From JALXDT01 sp964634755 (GTDB lineage: Bacteria; Acidobacteriota; Aminicenantia; JAMOAD01), in contig CAZWJH010000017.1 in assembly GCA_964634755.1 (NCBI GenBank), positions 1 to 32,909 on the forward strand: a DNA stretch of 32,909 nucleotides, given 5' to 3'. A model generated the notes under the pieces. That model searched no databases. It was not told where the DNA came from and was given only the letters and a program-made list of their open reading frames with translations. The position numbers were made by a program, and so were the translations under genes. Position 1 is the stretch's first letter. Each line of letters starts with the position of its first letter. Below are positions 20,570 through 29,523 of the stretch, one piece after another.

Positions 20570-21166
20570 ATGCAAATACCCTATGTTATTGAACAAACAG
20601 GAAGAGGGGAAAGAGTATATGACATTTACTCAAGACTTTTAAAAGATAATATAATTTTTATTGGTTTTGAAATTACAGATCCAATGGCAAATACTGTAAT
20701 AGCGCAGCTTCTGTTTTTGGAAGCCAATAACCCGGAAAAAGACATTTACCTTTACATAAACAGTCCGGGAGGTTCCGTAACAGCAGGACTTGCCATTTAT
20801 GATACAATGCAGTTTATAAAAAATGATATTTCTACAATATGTATAGGGCAGGCAGCAAGTATGGCAGCTATTCTTCTTGCAGCTGGTACAAAGGGGAAAA
20901 GATTCATACTTCCTCATTCAAGAGTAATGATTCACCAACCTGTTGGAGGTTCTCAAGGAAGAGCTTCTGATGTTGAAATTTACACAAAAGAGCTTTTGAG
21001 AATAAAAGAGGAACTCTTTAAAATTTTAAGCAAACATACAGGACAAACAATTTCAAAAATAAAAAAAGATTCTGACAGGGATCTTTTTCTCACTGCAGAG
21101 AATGCAGTGAAATATGGCATAGTAGACAAAGTTATGGAGATCAGAGATGACAAGAAAAAAACATGA
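20570..21166 (+). CDS. clpP: ATP-dependent Clp protease proteolytic subunit
   Basis: This 198-residue serine peptidase forms the barrel of ClpXP. The catalytic triad is Ser97 (GQAASMAA), His122 (VMIHQP) and Asp171 (SDRDLF). The N-terminal YVIEQTGRGERVYDIYSRLL is typical and there is little or no propeptide. The ATG lies three bases after the tig stop, and its ribosome-binding site AAGGAG forms the last codons of tig. It overlaps clpX by 20 bases, so chaperone, peptidase and unfoldase are translated as a coupled set. Confidence 0.97.
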   Translation: MQIPYVIEQTGRGERVYDIYSRLLKDNIIFIGFEITDPMANTVIAQLLFLEANNPEKDIYLYINSPGGSVTAGLAIYDTMQFIKNDISTICIGQAASMAAILLAAGTKGKRFILPHSRVMIHQPVGGSQGRASDVEIYTKELLRIKEELFKILSKHTGQTISKIKKDSDRDLFLTAENAVKYGIVDKVMEIRDDKKKT

Positions 21167-22403
21167 GCCAAGATGTTCCTTTTGTGGCAAAAGTAGATCA
21201 GAGGTTTCTCAACTTATTATGGGCCCAGGAGGAGTTTACATATGTAATGAATGTATTGAAACAGCTTACAAATTAGTCTCCCCCACAATCACAAGGGTTC
21301 AGGATACTCAGTTTCAATCAACAGAAACAGTAAATTTACCCACACCTTATGAAATTAAGAAAAAACTGGATGAATATGTAATAGGACAGGAAGAGGCAAA
21401 AAAGAAAATATCTGTTGCTGTTTACAATCATTATAAAAGAATCTTTCATGCAAAGAAATACGATAATGTGGAGCTTGAAAAAAGCAATATATTGTTGATA
21501 GGCCCTACAGGTTCCGGAAAAACATTAATAGCTCAAACGCTGGCTAAAATTTTACATGTACCTTTTGCAATAGCAGATGCAACGACACTTACAGAAGCAG
21601 GGTATGTGGGAGAGGATGTTGAAAATATCCTCTTAACACTCATAGAAAATGCTGGCGGAGACATAAAAAAAGCTGAAAAGGGAATAATTTACATAGATGA
21701 AATAGATAAAATAAGTAGAAAAAGCGAAAATCCTTCCATAACAAGAGATGTATCAGGGGAAGGAGTTCAACAGGCACTTTTAAAAATATTGGAAGGTACA
21801 GTTGCCAATGTTCCTCCAACAGGGGGAAGAAAACATCCCCATCAATCCTTCTTAAAGATCAACACAACAAACATTCTCTTTATTTTAGGAGGAGCTTTTG
21901 TAGGATTGGAAAAAATAATTGCATCAAGAGTTGGAAATACAACCGTGGGATTTACAGCTAATAATGCTAATAAAAAGAAAAAGGATGATCTAAATTATCT
22001 TTTTAATAACCTTTACCCTGAAGATCTTGTGAAATATGGTTTAATACCTGAGTTCATCGGAAGAGTTCCTATAATAGCTACCCTTTCTGAACTCACGGAA
22101 GAAGACTTTATAAGAATTCTCAAAGAGCCAAAAAACGCTCTTATAAAACAGTATAAAAAGCTTCTTAAAATGGAAGGAGTTTCAATAGAGTTTACTGATG
22201 ATGCCTTAAAATACATAGCAAAAGAAGCAATTAAGAGAAAAGTGGGAGCAAGGGGGCTTAGAAGTATTATGGAAGAATTTATGACTGAGTTAATGTTTCA
22301 TTTACCAGAACATAAAGGTATTGACAAAATTATAATTACGGAGGATACTATTAAGGGAAAGGAAAAAATATTTAAAAAAATAAAGAAGGCAGCAGGATTA
22401 TGA
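21147..22403 (+). CDS. clpX: Clp protease ATP-binding subunit ClpX
   Basis: The 418-residue AAA+ unfoldase delivers proteins to ClpP. It has an N-terminal zinc-binding domain with Cys10, Cys13, Cys33 and Cys36. Walker A is GPTGSGKT (119-126), Walker B is GIIYIDEIDK (about 179-188), the pore loop is GYVGED (about 152-157) and the substrate loop is RKHPHQ. The sensor 2 motif GARGLRSIMEE is near the C-terminus. It starts within clpP and ends in an ATGA overlap with lon. Confidence 0.97.
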   Translation: MTRKKHEPRCSFCGKSRSEVSQLIMGPGGVYICNECIETAYKLVSPTITRVQDTQFQSTETVNLPTPYEIKKKLDEYVIGQEEAKKKISVAVYNHYKRIFHAKKYDNVELEKSNILLIGPTGSGKTLIAQTLAKILHVPFAIADATTLTEAGYVGEDVENILLTLIENAGGDIKKAEKGIIYIDEIDKISRKSENPSITRDVSGEGVQQALLKILEGTVANVPPTGGRKHPHQSFLKINTTNILFILGGAFVGLEKIIASRVGNTTVGFTANNANKKKKDDLNYLFNNLYPEDLVKYGLIPEFIGRVPIIATLSELTEEDFIRILKEPKNALIKQYKKLLKMEGVSIEFTDDALKYIAKEAIKRKVGARGLRSIMEEFMTELMFHLPEHKGIDKIIITEDTIKGKEKIFKKIKKAAGL

Positions 22404-24754
22404 AAAAAGAGAGGGAAAATGTAAAAAGTCTTATACCTTTAAGAGAAATGATTGTATTTCCCTCCACTTTTGTAGCATTTTTAATAGGAAGGAATACATC
22501 AATAGCAGCACTGGACTATGCTCTTCACAAGGATAAAACAATCTTTTTAGCCACGCAGATAAATCCTGCTATAGATGTTCCAAAACCAAAAGATATTTTT
22601 ACAGTCGGAGTTGAGGCAAGAATAGTTCAAACAGTCGAAGCAAGTGGCGGAAATATAAAAGTAGTGGTAGAGGGAATAAGAAAGGCAAGAATAATAGAGT
22701 ATCTCAGATTTTATCCGTTTTATGAAGTCGTTATTAAGAGCTTTCTCGATGTTTCTTACAAATCAGAAGAGTTTGATACTCATTACAATGTATTGCTAAA
22801 ATTGTTCAAAGATTTCATTACCCTTACATCAGGAAGCAAAAGTATAGATTCAATAATCCCGGCTGTAGCTTCAGGAGATCCAATAAAGATAATTGATATA
22901 ATATCTTCACAAATCCCGGTTCCAATCTATGAAAAGCAGAATCTTCTCGAAACTATGAATCCTATAGAAAGAGTAATTCGATTAATTTACTTACTTAGGG
23001 ATGAATTAAGAGAAAGGAAAGTTTCAAAAAAGGTTTCAAGACCAAAAAAATTCCCGGGATTTCATCACACAAGTTCAAAAAGGGAATTTGATGAGGAAGA
23101 GGAAAAGGATTTAAATGAAATAGAGGAATTAAGAAATAGAATTTATTCAGAAGATATGCCTGAGAAGGTAAGAGAAAGGGCATTAAAGGAATTAGACAAG
23201 CTTGAGCTTATGCCTCCTATGTCAGCAGAGGCCACTGTTTCAAGGAATTATATTGATTGGCTTCTCGCTATGCCATGGAAAAAGAAAACAAGAGAAAAAA
23301 AAGATATCAAAAGAGCAAGAAAAATTCTTGAAGAAGATCACTATGGACTTGAAAAGGTTAAAAAGAGAATACTCGAATTTCTTGCAGTGAAAAAATTAAC
23401 ACCAAAAAGCAAATCTCCTATTTTGTGCTTTGTGGGTCCCCCCGGAGTTGGGAAAAGCTCTCTTGGAAAATCCATCGCAAGAGCAATGGGAAGAAAATTC
23501 ATAAGACTTTCATTGGGAGGAATCAGAGACGAAGCAGAGATAAAAGGACATAGAAGAACCTATATAGGAGCTTATCCGGGACAGATTGCCCAACAAATCA
23601 AAAGATCCGGGGTAAGAAATCCGGTTTTTCTTCTGGATGAAATAGATAAAATGAGTTCTGACTTCAGAGGTGATCCGGCAGCAGCTCTTCTGGAAGTTTT
23701 AGACCCGGAACAAAACAGAGAATTTGTTGACCGCTATCTTGATATTGAGTTTGATCTTACAGATGTCTTTTTTATAACAACTGCAAATCACCTTCAACCT
23801 ATACCATCAGCACTTCTGGATAGAATGGAGGTTATAGAAATCCCGGGTTATACAGAGCTTGAAAAATTGGAAATAGCAAAACAATATTTAATAAGAAAAG
23901 AACTGGAACAAAATGGAATAAAAGATAAAAACATAAAGATAGAAGATAATGCTATTCTTGAGATGATAAGAAGCTATACAAGGGAAAGTGGAGTTAGAAA
24001 TCTTCAAAGAGAGATAGCTAATATCTTAAGAAAAGTTGCTCTCAAAGTAGTTGAAGAGGGAAAAGAGACTTTTGTAAAAATCACAAAGGATAACATAGAG
24101 GATTTTCTTGGACCTAAGAAATTTCACCTTACTAAAAGAGAAGAAAAAGATGATATCGGAGTTGTTGTTGGCCTTGCATGGACTGAAAGTGGAGGAGATT
24201 TATTAACCTTTGAAGTAAGGCTTGTTCCCGGAAAGGGAGAGCTTGTTTTAACAGGAAGACTGGGAGAGGTTATGAAAGAATCAGCTCAAACAGCCTTTTC
24301 CTATGTAAAGAACAAACTTCTCAGGCTAAATTATGATTTTTCAAACTTCAAAGATTATGATTATCATTTACATGTGCCTGAAGGAGCTGTCCCCAAAGAG
24401 GGTCCTTCCGCGGGAATAACAATAGCAACAGCCTTAATTTCCTTAATATTAAATATCCCTGTAAAAAGCACAATAGCCATGACAGGAGAAGTAACTTTAA
24501 GAGGAAAAGTTCTTCCAATCGGAGGTCTAAAGGAAAAGTTAATAGCAGCTCACAGAGAAAAGATAGAAGGTGTCATAATACCTTATGAAAATAAGGGAGA
24601 TCTAGTAGAAATCCCGGAAGAAGTAAAGAAGAGTATTAAAATATACCCGGTAAAAACAATGGACGAAGTTTTGTCCATAACTTTAAAAGAAAAAATAGAA
24701 AAATTTTTATACAATAAACCCATTCCAACCACATTTGTAAAAAGAGAAAATTAG
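22400..24754 (+). CDS. lon: ATP-dependent protease Lon
   Basis: The 784-residue cytoplasmic AAA+ protease degrades misfolded and regulatory proteins. It has an N-terminal substrate domain (about 1-205) and a charged coiled-coil linker. The ATPase module has Walker A GPPGVGKSS and Walker B PVFLLDEIDKM. The C-terminal protease domain has the Ser670 (PKEGPSAGIT) and Lys713 (GGLKEKL) dyad, equivalent to Ser679/Lys722 of E. coli Lon. The ATG overlaps the clpX stop, and its own TAG stop overlaps the GTG start of engB by one base, so the run is one transcript. Confidence 0.97.
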   Translation: MKKERENVKSLIPLREMIVFPSTFVAFLIGRNTSIAALDYALHKDKTIFLATQINPAIDVPKPKDIFTVGVEARIVQTVEASGGNIKVVVEGIRKARIIEYLRFYPFYEVVIKSFLDVSYKSEEFDTHYNVLLKLFKDFITLTSGSKSIDSIIPAVASGDPIKIIDIISSQIPVPIYEKQNLLETMNPIERVIRLIYLLRDELRERKVSKKVSRPKKFPGFHHTSSKREFDEEEEKDLNEIEELRNRIYSEDMPEKVRERALKELDKLELMPPMSAEATVSRNYIDWLLAMPWKKKTREKKDIKRARKILEEDHYGLEKVKKRILEFLAVKKLTPKSKSPILCFVGPPGVGKSSLGKSIARAMGRKFIRLSLGGIRDEAEIKGHRRTYIGAYPGQIAQQIKRSGVRNPVFLLDEIDKMSSDFRGDPAAALLEVLDPEQNREFVDRYLDIEFDLTDVFFITTANHLQPIPSALLDRMEVIEIPGYTELEKLEIAKQYLIRKELEQNGIKDKNIKIEDNAILEMIRSYTRESGVRNLQREIANILRKVALKVVEEGKETFVKITKDNIEDFLGPKKFHLTKREEKDDIGVVVGLAWTESGGDLLTFEVRLVPGKGELVLTGRLGEVMKESAQTAFSYVKNKLLRLNYDFSNFKDYDYHLHVPEGAVPKEGPSAGITIATALISLILNIPVKSTIAMTGEVTLRGKVLPIGGLKEKLIAAHREKIEGVIIPYENKGDLVEIPEEVKKSIKIYPVKTMDEVLSITLKEKIEKFLYNKPIPTTFVKREN

Positions 24755-25332
24755 TGATCAAAGTAAAAAAGGTAGAGCTTGTTAAAACTGTTTTTGATAA
24801 AAAAGAACTTTTATTTGACAAGAGGAAGAAAGTTGTGTTTGCAGGAAGATCAAATGTTGGAAAATCTACTCTAATAAACACAATGCTTAATAGAAAAAAA
24901 TTAGCAAAAACAAGTTCTACTCCGGGAAAAACGAGGTCCATAAATTATTATCTTATAAATGATAAATTCTATTTTGTTGATCTCCCCGGTTACGGATATG
25001 CAAAGGTTTCAAAAAAAGAAAAAGAAAAATGGAATAATTTACTTAAAGAGTTTTTTTATTTTGAAAAATATGTTATTCTATTATCTCTTACTCTAGATTC
25101 AAAGGTAGGGATCACAGAATACGATACAAGGATGCTTTCAACAGCAGCTTATTTTAAGATACCTACTTTAATAATAGCAAATAAAATTGATAAAATAAAA
25201 AAAAGTATGATTGAAAAAAGAGTAAATGAAATTGAAAGAGAGCTCGAAATTCCTGTTCTTCCATTTTCCTCAAAAGACGGAAGGGGAAAAAGAGAGCTCT
25301 GGCATACAATAGAAAATTCACTTCAGGAGTAG
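24754..25332 (+). CDS. engB: Ribosome-assembly GTPase EngB/YsxC
   Basis: This 192-residue TrmE-Era-like GTPase assists 50S subunit assembly. G-motifs are GRSNVGKST (G1), TPGKT (G2), DLPGYGYAKV (G3), ANKIDKI (G4, Asn where many EngB have Thr) and SSKDGRG (G5). The start is GTG at 24754, sharing one base with the lon stop (TAGTG), with a weak ribosome-binding site in AAAGAGA of lon. It ends five bases before rho, whose binding site AGGAG lies within the last engB codons. Confidence 0.95.
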   Translation: MIKVKKVELVKTVFDKKELLFDKRKKVVFAGRSNVGKSTLINTMLNRKKLAKTSSTPGKTRSINYYLINDKFYFVDLPGYGYAKVSKKEKEKWNNLLKEFFYFEKYVILLSLTLDSKVGITEYDTRMLSTAAYFKIPTLIIANKIDKIKKSMIEKRVNEIERELEIPVLPFSSKDGRGKRELWHTIENSLQE

Positions 25333-25336
25333 AAAA

Positions 25337-26644
25337 ATGGCAACAAAGAAGATTAAAGAGGAGATTGATGAAAAAAATTTGTTAACACTTGCAGAACTTG
25401 AAAAAAAATCCCTTGCACAACTTCAAAAAATCGCAAAGGAGATGAAAATAACAGGAACCTCCTTTTTGAAAAAACAGGATTTAGCTTTTAAAATCTTAGA
25501 AGCTCAGGCAAAGGCAAACGGATATTTATTTGCAGAGGGAGTGTTGGAAATTTTACAGGAAGGATATGGCTTTCTGAGATTCCCTGAGTATGCTTACCTT
25601 CCAAGTTCGGATGATATCTATGTATCACCTTCTCAAATAAGAAAATTTGATCTCAGAATGGGTGACACCGTCTCTGGTTGGGTAAGGCCACCTAGAGAGG
25701 GAGAAAAATATCTTGCTCTTATAAAACTTGATGCAATAAATTTTCTTCCTGTTGAACAGGCAGTCAAAATGAGAGAAGGAGTTAAATTTGAACAATTAAC
25801 TCCACTTTATCCTTATGAAAAGATACAACTCGAAACAGATAAAAATAATATTTCAGCAAGAGTAATGGATCTTTTGACCCCCATAGGAAAAGGACAAAGA
25901 GGTCTTATAGTTGCTGCTCCAAGAACAGGGAAAACTATGCTACTTCAAACGATAGCAAAATCTATTGAATTAAATCATCCGGAAATGATGATCATTGTCC
26001 TTCTTATTGACGAAAGGCCCGAAGAAGTTACAGATATGGAAAGAAATGTAAAAGGTGAGGTCATAGCTTCCACTTTTGACGAACATCCTTCAAGACATGT
26101 TAAAGTAGCTGATATGGTAATAGAGAAAGCCAAAAGACTTGTTGAGCATCAAAAAGATGTTGTAATACTCCTTGATAGTATTACAAGACTTGCAAGAGCT
26201 CATAACTCTGTCCTCCCTACCTCAAAAAGAGTAATGTCAGGAGGACTAGATGCAAATGCTCTCCACAAGCCAAAAAAATTCTTCGGAGCTGCAAGAAAAA
26301 TAGAAAACGGGGGGAGTCTTACTATTATTGCTACAGCCCTAATAGACACCGGAAGCAGAATGGATGAAGTGATTTTTGAAGAGTTTAAAGGTACAGGAAA
26401 CATGGAGATAAACCTTGATAGAAGACTTGTTGATAAGAGAGTCTTTCCAGCAATAGACATTTTCAAATCAGGGACGAGAAAAGAGGAACTCTTAATACCA
26501 AAAGAGGGTTTAAACAGAATTTGGATTTTAAGAAAAGTTCTTTCTCAATTAAATGAAGTTGAGGCTATGGAATTGTTAGTAGAAAAAATTAAGAAAACAA
26601 AAACAAATAAAGAATTTCTCAACTCAATGTCTAAAAGTCTTTAA
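25337..26644 (+). CDS. rho: Transcription termination factor Rho
   Basis: The 435-residue RNA-dependent helicase ends many untranslated transcripts. It has an N-terminal helical domain (LAELEKKSLAQLQKIAKEM) and an RNA-binding cold-shock-like domain with YGFLRFPEYAYLPSSDDIYV. The P-loop is AAPRTGKT, Walker B is VVILLDSITRLARAHN, and the secondary RNA site lies around FFGAARKIENGGSL. Length is normal. Several convergent genes in this window lack intrinsic terminators, consistent with Rho use (inference). The bicyclomycin-region residues look conserved. Confidence 0.97.
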   Translation: MATKKIKEEIDEKNLLTLAELEKKSLAQLQKIAKEMKITGTSFLKKQDLAFKILEAQAKANGYLFAEGVLEILQEGYGFLRFPEYAYLPSSDDIYVSPSQIRKFDLRMGDTVSGWVRPPREGEKYLALIKLDAINFLPVEQAVKMREGVKFEQLTPLYPYEKIQLETDKNNISARVMDLLTPIGKGQRGLIVAAPRTGKTMLLQTIAKSIELNHPEMMIIVLLIDERPEEVTDMERNVKGEVIASTFDEHPSRHVKVADMVIEKAKRLVEHQKDVVILLDSITRLARAHNSVLPTSKRVMSGGLDANALHKPKKFFGAARKIENGGSLTIIATALIDTGSRMDEVIFEEFKGTGNMEINLDRRLVDKRVFPAIDIFKSGTRKEELLIPKEGLNRIWILRKVLSQLNEVEAMELLVEKIKKTKTNKEFLNSMSKSL

Positions 26645-26664
26645 CACTTTTTAAGGAGGTTAAT

Positions 26665-27606
26665 ATGTTCAAAATAGCAGTGGTAGCAATAGGAGGCAAT
26701 GCTCTTTCTGATGGAAATACTCCTGCTGAAGAACAATTAAAAAGAGCCTATCAAGCAGCCAAGCTTATAGAAATCCTTTATAACGAAGGTTTTAAGGTAG
26801 TGGTTGTTCACGGAAATGGTCCCCAAGTTGGAATGGCATATTTGAGACAATTAGCAGGTTTGAAGGAAAATATTCACCCTCTCAATTTAGCATTATGCGA
26901 CGCTCTAACTCAAGCTGAAATTGGCACGATGCTTGAGCTTGCAATAATAAATACTATAAACAAAAAAAATCCTGACTTTGAAGTGTTGACCATAGTCAGT
27001 CAAGTCGAAGTCCTTAAAGATGATCCGGGATTTAAGCATCCCTCAAAACCTGTAGGCCCATTCTACACAAAAGAGGAATTAGATGAGATAAAAGAGAGAT
27101 TCCCTGATTGGGTTATGAAAGAGGATGCAGGAAGAGGATACAGAAGAGTTGTTCCTTCACCAAAACCAATTAAGGTTTTTGCCTCTCCCATTATAAAAGA
27201 TGCCTTTAACAAAGCAGATGTGATAGTAGCCGGTGGAGGGGGAGGAATTCCAGTAGTTAGAAATGAGGATAATACATTTGAATTGGTAGATGCTGTTATT
27301 GACAAGGATAGAACTGCTTCTTTAATAGCAAAAGATATAGGGGCCACCCACTTTTTCCTCTTAACAGGAGTTCCTCATGTATTAATCAACTTTGGAAAAG
27401 CGGATGAAGAAATAATATACAAAATGAGTATAGCTCAAGCTAAAAGATACATTGAAGAAGGCCAGTTTCCCGAGGGGTCAATGGGCCCTAAAATCGAGGC
27501 TTCAATAGATTTTGTAGAACACACATCAAATGAAGCAATTATTACAAATGCTCAGAATATACTTAAAGCTCTCAAAGGGGAAGAGGGCACACGTATTTTT
27601 AAATAA
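26665..27606 (+). CDS. arcC: Carbamate kinase
   Basis: This 313-residue amino-acid-kinase-fold enzyme makes ATP from carbamoyl phosphate and ADP, yielding carbamate. Typical blocks are VVAIGGNALSDG at the N-terminus, VVVHGNGPQVGMAYL, AGRGYRRVVPSPKP and AGGGGGIPVV. The C-terminal MGPKIEAS block is also present. A strong AAGGAGGTTAAT site precedes the ATG. The usual arginine-deiminase partners (arcA, arcB) are not in the window, so the carbamoyl phosphate source is unknown; purine or allantoin fermentation and amino-acid catabolism are options. It is 20 bases after rho and 8 bases before the DAK2-DegV gene. Confidence 0.93.
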   Translation: MFKIAVVAIGGNALSDGNTPAEEQLKRAYQAAKLIEILYNEGFKVVVVHGNGPQVGMAYLRQLAGLKENIHPLNLALCDALTQAEIGTMLELAIINTINKKNPDFEVLTIVSQVEVLKDDPGFKHPSKPVGPFYTKEELDEIKERFPDWVMKEDAGRGYRRVVPSPKPIKVFASPIIKDAFNKADVIVAGGGGGIPVVRNEDNTFELVDAVIDKDRTASLIAKDIGATHFFLLTGVPHVLINFGKADEEIIYKMSIAQAKRYIEEGQFPEGSMGPKIEASIDFVEHTSNEAIITNAQNILKALKGEEGTRIFK

Positions 27607-27614
27607 ACTAAAGA

Positions 27615-29396
27615 ATGAAAGAGATCGCAACAGCTGAGTTTAAAGAAATTTTAAAAAATGGAATTGAGCACCTTATTTCAGATAAGCAGACACTAAACGA
27701 TATTAATGTGTATCCTGTACCTGACGGAGACACCGGAGATAATTTAGTAAATACATTTCTCCCTGTTTTAAATATAATAGACTCCATAAAAGAAGAAGAC
27801 ATTGATAGCTTTACAGCTGGGGTTTCCTCTCATCTTCTAATCTCCGCCAAGGGAAATTCCGGGGTAATCTTTTCTCAATTTTTTTTTAGCTTTGCAAAAG
27901 CGATAAAAGGGAAGAAAACCCTTAATCCAAAAGAATTTGCGGAAGCAATGGACAAAGCTGTAAAAGAGCTTTATCAATCTTTAAGCAACCCAAAGGAAGG
28001 AACTATCCTAACCGTTATCAGAGAAACCGCTGAGGCATTTAAAAAAGAGGCGGAAAAAGGAGAACTTTTTGGTTCTATTTTTGAAAATGTAGTGAATAAA
28101 GCAAAAGAAATTGTTGAAAAGACAAAGGATATGCTCCCCTCTTTAAAAAAAGCTAATGTAGTGGATTCCGGAGGGTTGGGTTTTTTTCTCTTTTTAAAAG
28201 GAATGGCAAATTCTCTGAAAAAGGGAAAGGAAAAATTAGTTACAATTTCTAAAAAATATTTAAATATTATCAAAACAAAGGTTGCAAAAGAACCTAACTA
28301 TGATTATTGTTGTCAATGGACAGTAAAACCAAAAGAAAAAAATAAGAATTTTTTCAAAGACTTAATTAAAGACTATGGGGGTTCAATCGTAATTTCGGGA
28401 GGAGAAGATTTTTTAAATATCCATATACATACAGATGATCCTGAAAAAATTGAAAAAATCATTAGCCCTTATGTAAGAGAAATTATTTCAAAAAAAACAG
28501 ATAATTTAAAAAAACAGGTCAAAAGTTTTAAAAAAAAGGAGATTGGAATTGTCATTGATTCTACCGTTGATATCCCAGAAAGTTTGTTAGTTGAAGAGGA
28601 GATAGTTAGAGTTCCAGTTCAAATTGCCATAGAAGGTCAATTTTACAAAGATTACATAGACATAAACAAGGAAGAAATCATTGAAAAAATCTACAAAAAT
28701 AAAAATCTTGAGCTTAAAACATCCCAACCGGCCACAGGTGATTTTAAAAAAGCTTATGAAAAGGCACTTGAAAAAGCAAAAAAAGCCCTTGTTATCACTT
28801 TGACTTCAGGCCATAGCGGAACATATAAAACTGCTGAAATGGCTAAATATCTTGTTGAAAATGGGAGGGAAAATATTATTGCATTTGATACTAAAAATTT
28901 ATCAGGAGGAGCAGCTCTCTTTGTTTATAAAGCTCTTGAATTAATAAAGAAAGGACAAAAAATTGAAAGAATTGTTGAAATTCTCACACAAAAAAGAGAA
29001 AACATAATTTCTTATATCTATCTGAAGAATTTGGATTATCTCATAAAAGGTGGAAGGGCACCAAAAATTGCCGGGATTCTTACAAAAATACTAAAACTTC
29101 ATCCGATTCTCTTTGTAAATAAGGAAGGTAAACTTGAAAAGAGCTTTTTCACTTTTGGGGAAAAATCACCAGAAAAAAAAGTTTTTAAAAGATTTTTAAA
29201 AAAGATTGATCCTCAAAAAAAATATATTATCGAAATTAACTATGGAATAAATAAAAAAACTGCCGAAACTCTAAAAAATCTTTTAAAAAACTCTAATGTA
29301 AAGATTTCCAAACTGTACTCAGAGCAGGCAACTGCAACATTATGTGTGCATGCAGGCCCTTATGCTTTTGGAATCTTTGCAATGGAAGACAACTAA
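27615..29396 (+). CDS. DAK2-DegV fusion, predicted fatty acid kinase plus acyl-binding domain
   Basis: The 593-residue protein joins a DhaL/DAK2 kinase domain to a DegV (fatty-acid-binding) domain. Residues about 1-205 carry the kinase motifs VYPVPDGDTGDN (33-43), AKGNSGV (78-84) and VVDSGGLG (182-189). A middle FakA-like domain (about 228-300) has SGGEDFLNIHIHTDDPEKI. From about 309 the DegV fold starts with IGIVIDSTVDIP, followed by TSQPATGDF, SGHSGTYKTA and KNLDYLIKGGRAPK. In Firmicutes FakA (kinase) and FakB (DegV carrier) are separate proteins that phosphorylate exogenous fatty acids. Here they are one chain, with DegV where the FakA C-terminal domain would be. The ribosome-binding site is weak (CTAAAG). 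Activity is inferred from family. Confidence 0.88.
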   Translation: MKEIATAEFKEILKNGIEHLISDKQTLNDINVYPVPDGDTGDNLVNTFLPVLNIIDSIKEEDIDSFTAGVSSHLLISAKGNSGVIFSQFFFSFAKAIKGKKTLNPKEFAEAMDKAVKELYQSLSNPKEGTILTVIRETAEAFKKEAEKGELFGSIFENVVNKAKEIVEKTKDMLPSLKKANVVDSGGLGFFLFLKGMANSLKKGKEKLVTISKKYLNIIKTKVAKEPNYDYCCQWTVKPKEKNKNFFKDLIKDYGGSIVISGGEDFLNIHIHTDDPEKIEKIISPYVREIISKKTDNLKKQVKSFKKKEIGIVIDSTVDIPESLLVEEEIVRVPVQIAIEGQFYKDYIDINKEEIIEKIYKNKNLELKTSQPATGDFKKAYEKALEKAKKALVITLTSGHSGTYKTAEMAKYLVENGRENIIAFDTKNLSGGAALFVYKALELIKKGQKIERIVEILTQKRENIISYIYLKNLDYLIKGGRAPKIAGILTKILKLHPILFVNKEGKLEKSFFTFGEKSPEKKVFKRFLKKIDPQKKYIIEINYGINKKTAETLKNLLKNSNVKISKLYSEQATATLCVHAGPYAFGIFAMEDN

Positions 29397-29426
29397 ATTT
29401 TCAGTTTCTTATAAAAATTTTCCAAC

Positions 29427-29455
29427 TTGAAGATATCACCAGTTTATCTTACAAT
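29427..29455 (+). promoter_or_regulatory. Promoter of the GAF-SpoIIE phosphatase gene
   Basis: TTGAAG (29427-29432) and TACAAT (29450-29455) are spaced by 17 bases. Transcription would begin near 29462, before both the short upstream frame at 29473 and the main start at 29513. Confidence 0.65.
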
Positions 29456-29472
29456 AGAAAATAAGAAAAAAA

Positions 29473-29523
29473 ATGAAAGGGTTTATAAGAAGATTATTTC
29501 AAAGAGTGGAAAATGAAAATTAA
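29473..29523 (+). other. Possible 16-residue leader peptide overlapping the phosphatase start
   Basis: ATG at 29473 opens a frame reading MKGFIRRLFQRVENEN and closes with TAA at 29521-29523, overlapping the phosphatase start (29513) by 11 bases in another frame. The peptide would be amphipathic and basic. There is no good ribosome-binding site, so translation is uncertain. It could be a coupling leader or a former N-terminus separated by a frameshift. Confidence 0.3.
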
